64,000 bases of DNA, taken from positions 64,761,060-64,825,059 of the forward strand of contig CM069447.1 of the NCBI GenBank assembly GCA_035610835.1, in the 5' to 3' direction. Position numbers and translations under genes: made by a program. Shown here in pieces: positions 1-12,600 of this stretch. Position 1 is the stretch's first letter. Every line of letters starts with the position of its first letter. Source of the stretch: Ophiura sarsii (lineage: Eukaryota > Echinodermata > Ophiuroidea > Amphilepidida > Ophiuridae). The notes under the pieces were generated by a model. That model was not told the origin of the DNA, did no database searches, and saw nothing but the letters and a program-made list of their open reading frames with translations.

Positions 1-520
1 TCCCATGTATGCCTTATTCTTGCATTTTCAATGGTGTTTTGCTTTTGGAAATTCTTAATGTTGAGTGTTTATGCAAGCAATCGAACATTAATGAAACGAC
101 GGCGGTAAAGCCAGAAATTCCAAAATTGCATCGAATAAGAAGAAAGCAAATGTGTGATCAATCCAGTTGCTTTAATTAACACCACATTTTAATATTGCGT
201 GCTTCCCCAGTCTTACAAATCCCATGAACAACTGCCCTAAAGGCGCATCCAACATTACGCCATGCACTTTTTCACGGGGCGTCGCAGCGTGTTTTCCATC
301 CCGGGCCTCTGCGGGCTGATTCACCCGGGCCATACCGCTCAACATGCTCAACACGTGCTCTCGTTGGCTGCGCGTACTCAAATGACAAATGGAACACCTT
401 GGATACGCGCGTCGCTCCGGTGGTGGTGTGGTGTTGGGAGTGAGGTTGTCCTCGTGTACTTTTACACGCGAGGTCAGCCTCATGTGACTTTCAGCCATGA
501 TGTCACAGTATTACACATAC
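1..520. other. Left-edge stretch, no supported gene
   Basis: The first 170 bases are ordinary AT-rich intron-like sequence. Bases 240-480 are clearly richer in GC and hold open frames on both strands, but I recognise no domain and no splice pattern. This block may be an inserted element sitting where the rest of discoidin domain 5 would be expected. Confidence 0.3.
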
Positions 521-684
521 CTGTATCCATGGATGCTTATCCAGCTCTAACGCAATCCATCCATATGGGTTATCCAGACGGCCCGATGATGCCGGCCAAT
601 TATCACCCTGTTCACTGGATGCGGTTATTTGACTGTCGGATATTCTATCATCAACCATTCCAATTGGATTGTTATCTGCACAAT
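521..684 (-). CDS. Exon 14: discoidin domain 5, start only
   Basis: This exon encodes C-A-D-N-N-P-I-G-M, R-I-S-D-S-Q-I-T-A-S-S, G-R-L-D-N and K-H-P-W-I-Q, where a donor (ACAG then GTATGT) interrupts the domain in phase 0. No other copy has an intron after W-I-Q. Two in-frame acceptors nine bases apart are possible (after TTTTTAATAG or after TTGTGCAG). The upstream one keeps the conserved cysteine and was chosen. The remainder of the domain is not in the first 520 bases as far as I can see, so it lies outside the window or is lost. Confidence 0.75.
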
Positions 685-3600
685 CTATTAAAAATAACAA
701 GGTTTGGCGAACCATCATCAGTAGTCGTGTGGATTTTAATATCAGATATTGAACCAAACATTTTTTAACCGAAATACCCCAAAACTAGATAACCACATCG
801 CGCCTGTACATTCAACGATAATTGAGTATCGGCATATTATGTTAAATTATAATGGTCAAGTATAGTTTTAATTTAATAAATAACATAGTTAATGCGTATG
901 AAATGAATACTGGAATAAAGACTTCGATTATATTTTCTTATAGCACACTTGAAGTTCACTTCGTTACATATACCGTGGTTCTCTACCTGTATTTCGCGTA
1001 ACCGCTTCCACCAATTCGAGCGTATGATAGCGTGTTAGTACTTTTTACAACAATTCTTTTCTTCTTCTTGAAATACCACGTTCATCCTGTACTTAATACA
1101 CGCACTTATGTACTACAACATTAAAGGGATATCCTATTAGATACCGAAGCAGGAGTAATACATTTTGCCGGAGTTGATTTATATTCTTTTTGTTTTCTCA
1201 ATCTTTGAGTAGATAATTTCTCTCACTTAGTGAGGTGTGTTTTACTTCAAACTCCCCTGCATATCTAATAAGTACAACATACCACAACCAAGAACTTCAA
1301 ATCGCAAGCTTATGGCACCGTGCCATGCAATAGGATGTATTCTAATGTATACAGCATTGATCATATGTGGAAATAAACTGGTAACTGCAGTGTCTCTGTC
1401 CGAATTGCCGGTTAGAACCTGTCATATTAGAATTGCAAATGTGGGGTACTATGTATTAAATTAAACGATTGGCATACATGAAAAATACACTTCAAAATAG
1501 TAACGTGTTTTCTGCACGTAGATAACCCAAGTTGGACAGTTGATTGGACTAATAAATGAGATTTCGACAGCGGTATTGGATATCTCAAAACAAAATGTGT
1601 ATTAGCTTAATTGTTTGCACACCAAATTGTATGGTAATCAACTATTGAATCATTGCATTTTAACATTGTTTTCACGGCAAGCAATAGATGTTAAAACATG
1701 ATTTGTAAATCAAAACATATTGAATATGTGGATAATCATACATGTTGACCTATTTTCCCCGAAAATATATTATTTAAATGGATTTCCATGACAACCACTA
1801 AATAATGATGTGTGATTTTAAACTCAAACACATTGAAACAGAGTGGGTCATCATACTAGATAAATGTTTCAATTTGTAACGTTTTTAACGTGCAACAAAC
1901 TATTTAGAACTAAATTCACCATCTTTATCTCATTTTCAGAACACGTTTTGAAATCATTCTGACAAAAGTGTCATTATATAACTATCTGTTGATTTTCAAC
2001 ATTATAGCTCTATTATTACTCGATTTACACAATTCTTAATCCACCCTTATTCTCATATAAATTGCTGAAAACCACAAATATCGGACCAAACATGTTAAAA
2101 CATTCTGAAATATTCTCTCTCGGAGAAATAAAATAATTCAAACAATTCTGGGCTGGTCGATTTGTAATTCTAATGTATTTTGTTATGCCATGTACGCCAC
2201 TCCAACACCAGTGAATGTAAACGTCCCATACCATGTCCTCATAAATGTCCTTGCCCAAAATTGGTGGGTGCACCCAATGGCCCAGTACATTTCACTGAAC
2301 GTGCTGCTGGTCCGTTACTCTGGGCTTGTGCGTGTCTGTACCGGTCAGTAATCAAGGCCCAGTGCATGCACATTCTGCTTGTACTTCAAGATGTGAATAC
2401 GTAATCATGTAATGGTATTTTCAATCATAAATACTTCAAAACTTTCATAGTGTACAGTAATTAGTTATATAATGTGATATATGTATGATGAGCGTATACC
2501 GTATTGCTCGCAATTTCTGATTACCCAGCGCCTGTATTCTCATGCACCAGTAATATTATTGGTATCTTTATTAATACAATGCATTGATTAATATTACCAT
2601 ATCATCGTCCTGGTTAACATCTTTCACGGACTCCCATGCAACGCCATCATCGCTATACCGAACCATATAGCTGCTCACCCACTTCTGTACCAAATCATCC
2701 GTGGCTTGCCTTCCTTGTAGTATTATCCCCGAAACAGATGTCGGGATGCTAAAATTCACTTGTATCCATTGGTTGGTGTTAAACGATCCAGCAGTCCATG
2801 ACCCGATTCGCCCTCCCGCCACTCCTAATAGGTCGGTTTCGGTTGAAGATTGGTGGTCTAAACGTGCGTTTCTTGCACCATGGTCATATGCAGTATCTGG
2901 CCAGACACTTGAAGCTGATATTTGCCCGTCTTCAATACTTGCATCTTTCATACCAAGTTGATCTACGCAGACAACTGCAAACAAACAATCAAGAATGTTT
3001 ATATAATTCACACTTAGGGGACGAACTGTACCGATATTGTCCAACTTAATGCCATGAATGCCGGCGTGTTTCTATAACTGCGACGAGTCCTACAACTGCC
3101 TAAACTGTACGTGGTCTGTGGTTTCTTAGTTCAATTTCTTAGCTGCGGTTCTGTCTTCATGGGAGTTTATCGGCCGAGTGCGCCAAACTGGCGTAACTTA
3201 ATAGGGTGGTAAGGAATCACGTCAAAACTCGACCGCCAGGCAACCGCCGGTTACGGCAGGTTCCGCCCGGTTCTCACAAAACGTGTCATCTGTTATAATA
3301 TACACACATAATGAGGTCAAATAGTTACACTCTGGTGAACACGACCGGTTGAAAGTGCCTCGTCACACGCGTGAGCAATGAAATCTTGAAGTAATGGGCT
3401 CTCAAGTCTCAGTTGATAACCAGTACAATACAGCTATTGATTTCCGCTGGGGTTGACCTGAAAGAACCGGGCAGAATTGACCGTAACCGGCGGTCAACGG
3501 GCGGTCGAGTTTTGATGTCTTCCCTAAGCTACCTCCCTAGCAGTTATTCCCTAACTGTAGCGTAACTGACTCACGATGTAATTCTGAGAGCAAAACTGGC

Positions 3601-6600
3601 GAGTAACAACAGAATAGTAACTAGCGACATTAATCAGCATCGTCCCCTTACAAAATTAGTTGTCGCATACAGGTGATTTTTGAAGCCATTTTTTTTAAAA
3701 ATTCTGTAGATTTAAAAAAAAAGATTCTTCAATATTTATTTTTATTTTTAAAATCAACAGAATTTTTAAAAAAATGGCTTCAACAAACTGTCGACGTTTT
3801 ATTGAACCGCCCTGTATGCCAAGTGTTAACCTATACTTTACTCTACAATTCTGACGTGAATGGTCCTCCGTAATATTTAAAATGTGTCGTCACTCGCTAG
3901 GTCATAGGTGAGTGTACATAAAGAATTACGTTGAGTCGGCCTGCGTTCCGGACAAAAAAGACGGCATTTGTTTGGCCAAAAAGTTCGCTAAGTTGTTTAC
4001 CGCTTTTTCAAAAATAAGGACTATCATGACATTACAAACTTAATTTGGGCGAGAGGCACATACAAATATTGCACCAAAAAGCACAATTTTAATGACAAAC
4101 ACAAGTACCTGGTGGAAACAAGTAGTTTAATGGTATATACAATTATAACACATCTCTTAACACAAATACTTCCGTGGCGTGGATACCTTGTCCTTCGATT
4201 GTAAACCACAGAACCCCGGTTCGATCCCCACGCACGGCACGATATGCTTTTTTGTTCCTCTACCCTTCCACTCACATTAATGTTGAAACCCTGGCTTCAT
4301 GAGTTTTGAATTAATACAAAAAATAAGAAGTTTTTAAAAAAAAATTATTTAGTCATTATTTAAAATCCTGGGATAGTTAGTACATTTTGGTCAAAATATG
4401 ACCCAAAATCGGTGCCATTAGTGTTAGAATGGGCAAAAGGCGTTGATCTAAATGTTGACTAAAGTATTCATCAAATGCATGAATGGAGTTTTAAAAAATA
4501 CAAAATCTGTCAGCTTATGGGTCACATCCTACCTCAGATAGACTCCCCTGTGCATGCAAGCGCAATTGGTCCTGCCGCTTCAGCGTACCATCTTCTCCAA
4601 TGTCTACAACAAATTTATGCCACTGCTACATCGACTAAATTGTGGCATAAAACGTTACGCCCCAACTTACTCTTGGGTCCGGTCAGGTATAATAGTTAGC
4701 GTAAATTACTCGCCACTAACTATCCTAGTAGCTTACCCCGGTTTGGTGCCCTCAAAATTGTAAGTTACGCCTCAGTTACTAGTGAGGTAGCGCTATTCTT
4801 CAGCTACTCGACATTGGTGTACTCGGCCGTACCAACTAGACTGTACCAATTTGCATTATGCTTTATGGAATAAATATAATTCTTGATTTTGATGTTGACA
4901 ATTTGAAAGAAAAAGAACCTTTATAGGCCTATACATTATATAACGTATTGGAATATTAAAAAGCTCGCATGGTTCTGCAAAACAAAATATCAGATTCTTA
5001 AGACTCTTTTTTTTATCATGGGGTTCAAGTGAATCTTTGAAATGATTACACATACCAAAAAGGTTTCCACTGTGGCTGAAGATAGAGCGGTATGAATTAT
5101 CAACCTCGGGTTTAGCAGGTGTAAATTACCTTGACAGCCGAGTATTTCAAGTCGTATTGCGATATAGTTATGCCATTCCATAGGAACTATTTGGAGAAAT
5201 CGTGTCGTACTAGGTGACACAAACAGACTGGTTACTGGTGTTTCTCTATCAAACGATCCATTAAATACCTATTATTTAAACATGACAATAATTATGTTAA
5301 CATCATGTTGACCATACAGGAGCTACTCCTGAACAAACCATGATACCTGCAATTCTTCAATGTATACCCTGTAAGTGTATAGGAAAATTGAATGAGCAAT
5401 CTTGTATAGTGGTTGTGGGTTTGGATCAGCAGGCAATTTGATTGGTTTTTGGCTGATTTTCACCCGATACGTCCATACATTATGAGAAAATGGTGTATAG
5501 TTAGAGGCGGGGCTTAATTCATCCGAATGATAATACCCTTAGTGCGTATGATCATCGCGTTAGCGTGTCCTACACAAAGTCGCCGGTGTATGCGTTGTGC
5601 GTATAACCCAGCGTTGTTATGTGCGCGCGTACTTTTAGAGAGTACCGTAAGTCGTCAAAGTTCAAGGGTTGTCACCTTACAATACTTACAAATCGCCATT
5701 TCGAAAAATATCTTAATATTATAGTCTTGGATCCTATAATAGTAGTACATGTTAGAATCCTTATTCCCTTATGGTTTGGTATGTATTGCAAAATAGTATC
5801 AACATATGCATAGTTTGCATCTCTGTTTAGATTTGATTATTAAACCGTGTTACAAAACTATTGTTTCATCTTTAGAGTGAGTTACGTTAGCAAACCCCTA
5901 CCGCCCTTTTATGCGGGGGTGTACATGTATGTATTTACCTCGAGAGGACAAAACGTGTTTATTATGACGTCATCGTCTCGTCAAGATAGACATAGATATA
6001 ATGATTCCACTTGTCATGCTAATCTGGTGTTATTTAATGAAAGTCCTGATGAACATTTTTAACAAAGTAAAGATGTCCATTTGACATTGTACGTCCATAA
6101 ATCATAATCTTACCATTTGATCGCCATTAACGTCCAACACGTCTTGCCATAGACCGTTGCTATACCTAACCGTGTATGTTGTTACCCAACTATCTTCGTC
6201 TCCTAGTCCTTGTATAACTAACCCCGAAATAGACCTAAATACACCTAAATCCACCTGCAACCATTGGCTATTGTCGCTTGTCAATGCAGCCCAACCCAGT
6301 GGCCCATCTAACCGCGCGGCAAATGCATCATACCCATTCCGTATAGATGATGCCGATAGCTTACTATCCAGTATCGTCCCATCTTTCAAACCGAGTGGGT
6401 CGACACAAAAACCTAGAAAATAAATCACATTTTGCAAACAACCGCCACAAGTGTAAATATCACCAGATAGTGTCAGAATAAAGACAGGAGACAACGTACT
6501 AAATGTATCAAGTGGATGTTGGGCTATTTTATAGTCCCCAGAGTTTACCAACTAGACCATTACATAATGTCTATTTACTTATGCATAAACGAATAAATAA

Positions 6601-9600
6601 GACCATAGACGATCAAATACAGCCCTGAGAGCAACATACTCTCTATTGCTGGCAAGAAACTACACTGATATCATAAACTAGTCAGGTACATGCTTGACAA
6701 GCTTAAAACTAGTCAGCGTGGCTAGTCCAGCGTGCTTGACTAGTTATATTCTAGTCAAGCGGTACTTCAAACTAGTCGACACTGGCAAATGCCGACCATG
6801 TCAAACAACCAAGTATTTCTCAGCATTTCAAAATGGTCACTTTCCCATAGCAACCGATCAGGATGGACTAGCTTATGTTAGTCGAGCATGACTGACCAGG
6901 TAATAGCTAGTCCAGATAGGCACCAACGTTACAACATATTAACGAAAAAGCGCGCAATTCAAAGTGTTCCAAATATACCTCCATTTTCCATTGTCATGAT
7001 TGTAGGCATTGTGCGTATCAACACGCTTGAATTTCAAAGAATTTGAATGAAATGAATATCTAAGTTATAACTAGCAATGCGTTCATACTGTGCATATAAA
7101 TATCATATCTATAGTAAATATATTATTAATTCTTCACTTACTCGGCTGGTATCGTTTGCTTGATCCTCGCGTTTATTTAATTGAGTTTCGCTCGTCATAG
7201 ATTCTGCTATGCTTATAGGCCATCATGAATTGTTAATATTTATATTTATTTTTGTATATTAACTGGTTTTAAAAATCGGTAAAATCGGAACCTGAATATT
7301 TCGACACACCCTGTAGTAATGGTTGGTAAGATGATGAATACAGTGTGTTTCTGGGTCCAAACGTACTGTATTCATGTAACTAAGGCAACACGGCTGCTAT
7401 ATAATTAGGCATATGAACGTAAATAGATATGTCCTTATTTGGAGATAAATCTGATATCATCTTTTAAAAATACAAGTATTTTTAATAGAGCATAGTCAGA
7501 ATCCGTTTGTCCTAATTTTAGAAATAAACCACCCATTAGTTGCACATCTGTGCGCTTTGTGCAAGTTTTCCCTGCACGGAGTGTATTCTCCAAAATAACT
7601 TATGTCAAATGTTTAACTTAGGTCAAATTAAGTTCATTTAAATGTCCATCTGTTTACATTAGGTTTTTGTTTCTTAATTTAATAGTAAACAATAAATTAC
7701 ATTACAAAAACGTGGTGTTTTAACTTTCAAGTGTAAACCATCTATTACCCTACTACCCAGCTACGATCTAGAGCTTCATAGTATTGCAATACTTACCACT
7801 GCAACCAAGTATTTCGAAACGTAAGCAGGCAGCACCCAGAGCATCACTATCCCACTCCGTTGGTAGTATTCTGATATGTTGTCCCACGACAGGCAAGTGG
7901 AACATTCTGGTAACTGTGGTTTCGCCAGATTCTGACGGCCCGTCAAATACCTGTAAATAATTAATTTCAAACAAAGGTTCGGTACATAAAGGGTTCAACA
8001 AAAGAAAGTATACCACTTTGTTTATGTCATTTTGAGTAACATTCAATTTGTTTTTGACCAAACAGGCTAGATAGGCATTTAGATGAATCTTTTAGGCATA
8101 ATTTGATACCAAATTTGCCCCCTAACAAAAAAGATAAACCATGATTAGCACAATTTAAAGAAAATTTGTCACTTTTCAAAAGTCACATTTTCAACGCACG
8201 CAAGCCGCGAGAAAATGCTGTGCGTGGCACTCTGAATGGCCGGGAAAGAAATGGATATTGATCAGACAGTGAGTGCAACTGCGTTCGGTTGTGCCTGAGC
8301 GAGCGGGCTATTTGATTATGAACAGGTAACATGTGGTCTTTTCTTCCCGCGTATGTGTATTGAAAATGTGACTTTTGAAAAGTGACTATAAAATAGACAT
8401 AATGCACAGGACATAATTATGACCCAAGCGCTTAAACTAACCGTCATAACCCTGATAGTGGACCACATAGTCAGCGGTTGACAAAATCTCAGCTCTTAAG
8501 CTTTTGCTTACGAGAAGACCTGTTACTTGTCACGGCTAGCAAATTCTGAATAACTTACTTACAATAAAAGCTCCGATGGTCATGTGTATACATGATATAT
8601 ACTGAATAATCTATTCGTGTCAGCCTAAAAATTTAAGTGCTACATTTTGATTACAGTTTGAGATACGTAGAGTGGCAGATGATTCTTGGTTGTGATTTTT
8701 TTCCCTTTTTATCCCTTTTTTAATGAATGTTGAGGGTTTATTTATGTTCCTTGTCAAACGTAAATGTTCTGTAGGTGGTAGGATTGACTTTAGTACGGTC
8801 AAACCAGTCCTGTCGTTATACACCTTAGATTGTCATTTCACAGGTAGATACATGGCATCAAAATATGATTGTGTTGGCAAAAGGACAGGCTTCAAATGGA
8901 GGTGCTTGTAAAAACACAAGTTAATGCTCGTTCTTATGAGTCTTTATGAATAACCTTTCATGAATTTATTGATGAACTTTCTTATAACAATTAGTAGCTA
9001 TTTTGCTAACAATTTCTAGAGTTTGCTTATTTGTATACATCAAAATTCAAGTAAATGGTAATAGTGAAAGCAACTGCTGATTTTTATGAATACGAGCTAA
9101 TCAATCTTACCATATCCTCCTGATGAGTAATGTCCATCACATACAGCCACGTATAACCCTCGTCATTACTGTATTGTACTTGGTATTTCGACACCCCTAT
9201 GTATGTCAAAACCCATTGAGTATTGTATTGTTCACTTTGCATTACTATTCCTGCTACAGATACAGATTCACCCATATCCACTTGTATCCATGATGCATTA
9301 GTGTCATTATCACTTGCGCACCAGCCCATGCCTGGTAGATTAAGGCGACCATGAACTGGAAGGTTGTCTGATGCGTAATAACTCGAAGCTGAGATTTGAT
9401 TATCAGGTATTCTGCGGTCTTCTATACCGAGTGGATACGGATACTTACAAGGAGCTGAATTTAAAACAGGATGTTATGACAAGATCATATGAAATATAAC
9501 AACATTGCAAGATGAATGGTACGTTATATTATTACGTTAAATTCGGACCGGAATATTGGCCATATAAAATATCGACTGGTTCAATATGATTAAATATTTG

Positions 9601-12600
9601 TCAATAGGAAAACCATTACTATGAATGGGCAAGAGTATTACTATGACCAGCATCTAGAATTGTAAGACACCGTCAAGAAAATACTACTGCCAAGTGAATA
9701 CTCATCGAAGTTAATCACGGGAAGAACGTGGGAGATGTTTATTTTAATTGTTGAATTATATATTACAAATTTGCCCGCCCTCTGTTTATTGGTTTTGTAC
9801 GAGCAAATCACTGCCAATACATAGAATTACATAAAGCCCCCCCCCCCCCCCCCACAAAAAGTTGACTTGCCCTTTCAGGGCCAGAGTTTGGATCGGACGG
9901 TTGGAATTGTTTTTATTTTTATTTTTTTAAATTTAAACAGGGAGATACTTCACAAAAACACGTTTTAATTTAAATTTTAAATTTTAGTTTTATAATTTAA
10001 AAAACAAACAAAAAAACGAGCAGATACTACTCAAAAACACGTTTTCATCTTTCTTTATTGTTATGTGCTTCTTTCAAATTGTTTTCTTTTTTCTTTTTTT
10101 TCTTCTTTTTTTCTTCTTTTTTTTCTTCTTCTTTACTTTGAATAAAAATAATAATAAAAATAGCGACCCTAGATTTCCGAAAGTTCAGGTCGGTCGGAAA
10201 GGGCAAGTCAGCTTTTTTTTGTTGCCTAATAGTAGTGTAAAATGATTTACCTTAATCTCATGATAATTACCATGTTCAGTTTAATATTATTATCGTGTTT
10301 CGGACGGAATAAACAGCAAGTGTTGGCATGGGAGAATACAGAATGTTCATAATCCCATGTTACTACCATGTCATTCTAGATGCATTCGGTTAACCTACCT
10401 TTACAGCCTATAACTTCAAATCGCAAGCTAATCGACGCATTCAATTGTGTAGGATTTATACGGATTCTGGTTGCCCAAATATGGTATGGTAACCAACGGG
10501 TCACCGTGGTATATATGTCGGAATTTCCTTGAAACACCTGCAAAATTGCCACAGAATAGCAACTATATCAACAGTCCAAAAAAATTCCAAATATGGCAAC
10601 CTGTAATACGGTAGGTTTCTGAATCTGGAAACACATTGCAAAATCAGGCCAAATTGCTCTTTATTGCAATTGGTAATTTTTGTGGATTAACTACTTTTGC
10701 ATGTTCAGTTAAGCAGTTACTTAAGGGGGCTGTTAACCTTCAGGTACGGCCTCCGTAAAACTGCTATAACGTCTTCATTAGTCATTTAATCACATTTGTT
10801 GGTACCTTTTGGTCGATAATTCAAAAAAGTATTAAAAAAAAAAGATTTAAAAAAAACCAAAAACTATTCCTAGGGAATAGTATTACTATTAGGAATATAA
10901 TAAAACTAGTATGACAACATTTGACAAAATATATTTTGAGTTATCTTTGCAGAACCTAAAATGGGTCAAAAAACGGGTTTTTTTTATAATTTTCTCCAAA
11001 ATGGTCAATTTTTTGCATAGGAAAATAAATGTATACTTTTATATAGATTAAATGAATAATAAGGGAGTTTCGGTAGTTTTACTGAGGCTATGCTGAAGGT
11101 TAACAGCCCCTTAATTTAATCAAGTAAAAATCATAACCACTTTGCGACTTTGAGCCTGTAATATATTCGCGAAATAAAATAGATCGCAAAATTAAGTCAA
11201 AAAAGGGTTGGAATAAATCAGAATGGGTGGAAATAGGTGCAGCAAGGTAGAAAAAGCGAGATAAAAAAAAGAAAAGAACAATTCCCGAACCTCATTTCAT
11301 TATCGACAGCACGTCTCCATGTGTAATGACGATACAAGTGGTGGGGGGGGGGGGGGGGGGGGGGGGGGGCGGGGGGGGGGGGGGGGGGCAAGTGTATGTC
11401 CGGTGATGCGTATTAAGTAAGATGGAAGTGAGTACGATTGAAAAGGGCTACGAAAATTAGTTCCTAGATTTAATCACAAATTAACGTGTCCATGTCGATT
11501 CGTTAAATACCCTTCCTCGAAATAATTTGCCAATTTGCACTTAAATCAAAAGAACAGTAATGATATGATTGGACTCACGGTATCATAGATATGGTCAATA
11601 TCTTTCACAAACTTCCAGACGCCCTCGACGATACTATGTGACACCTTGTATTCTGCCACCCATTCTGGATTATCTTCTCTTCCTTGTAATATTATTCCCG
11701 ATATAGATCTAGAAACACCCATATCAGCTTGTATCCATTGGTTATCATCAATATTAGCGGCCGACCAACTACTTGGACCATTCTCCATTCCGACTGGGTA
11801 TTTACAAACAGCTAACATTGAAAAAAACATTAAAGCTCTAATTAATTTGTTGTGATGTCCTTGTTTGTAATACTACACTGTTATTCTCAAGTGTAAAAAA
11901 ACGTTGTGTAAACAGATTTTTAAACAACCAAGTGTAATTATTAAACAAGGTTGTGTAATCATATCCAATTGTGTTTAATACCCCGGGTTATTACTAGTAG
12001 AAAACTAGGTTGTGTAAAATGTAATTCGATTATAAAAAAATTGAATTGCCGCGATAACGGAATTAAAAAAAAACCAGTTGTGTAGACTTTGAAGCACGTG
12101 ATAAGAATGAGACACAAATTACCCTTGTTGTGATCAAAATTACTGGCAACGAAATGGTGACGTGTCGTCGGTCTTGCTTAAGGAGTGTTGGAGAGTTGGT
12201 TCAAGAATGTGACGGTAAGTAATATGTTTCACTTGAAAAAATTCAATACAAAATACGAAGTAGTAAAAAGTATTTAGTGTGAGTGATTCTATCGGTTGGC
12301 TTTTGTTGGTAAATTAGTGCAACATTATATCGTCGTGTAACTGAAAATTAAAAACGTTGTAAAAGTGTGTAAGCTTAAGTTTACACATTATTGTTTACAA
12401 ATACTACACAACTGTTGTGTAGATATTACACAACTCGGATGTGTAAATTGTTTACACAACAGTTGCTAGACTCATATACTAAACAGCGGTTGTGTAACAT
12501 TTTACAGATCCGTAATAACTTACCAAAGTAAAAAAAACACCTCAATTTTACCAAAAGTCGAAAACAATTACTATAGTCTATTTGATCATCACAAGACAGT

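Noticed and set aside
172..498. Open frames on both strands in a GC-rich block
   Set aside because: No domain, no repeat match within the window and no splice signals. Kept only as an unassigned stretch.
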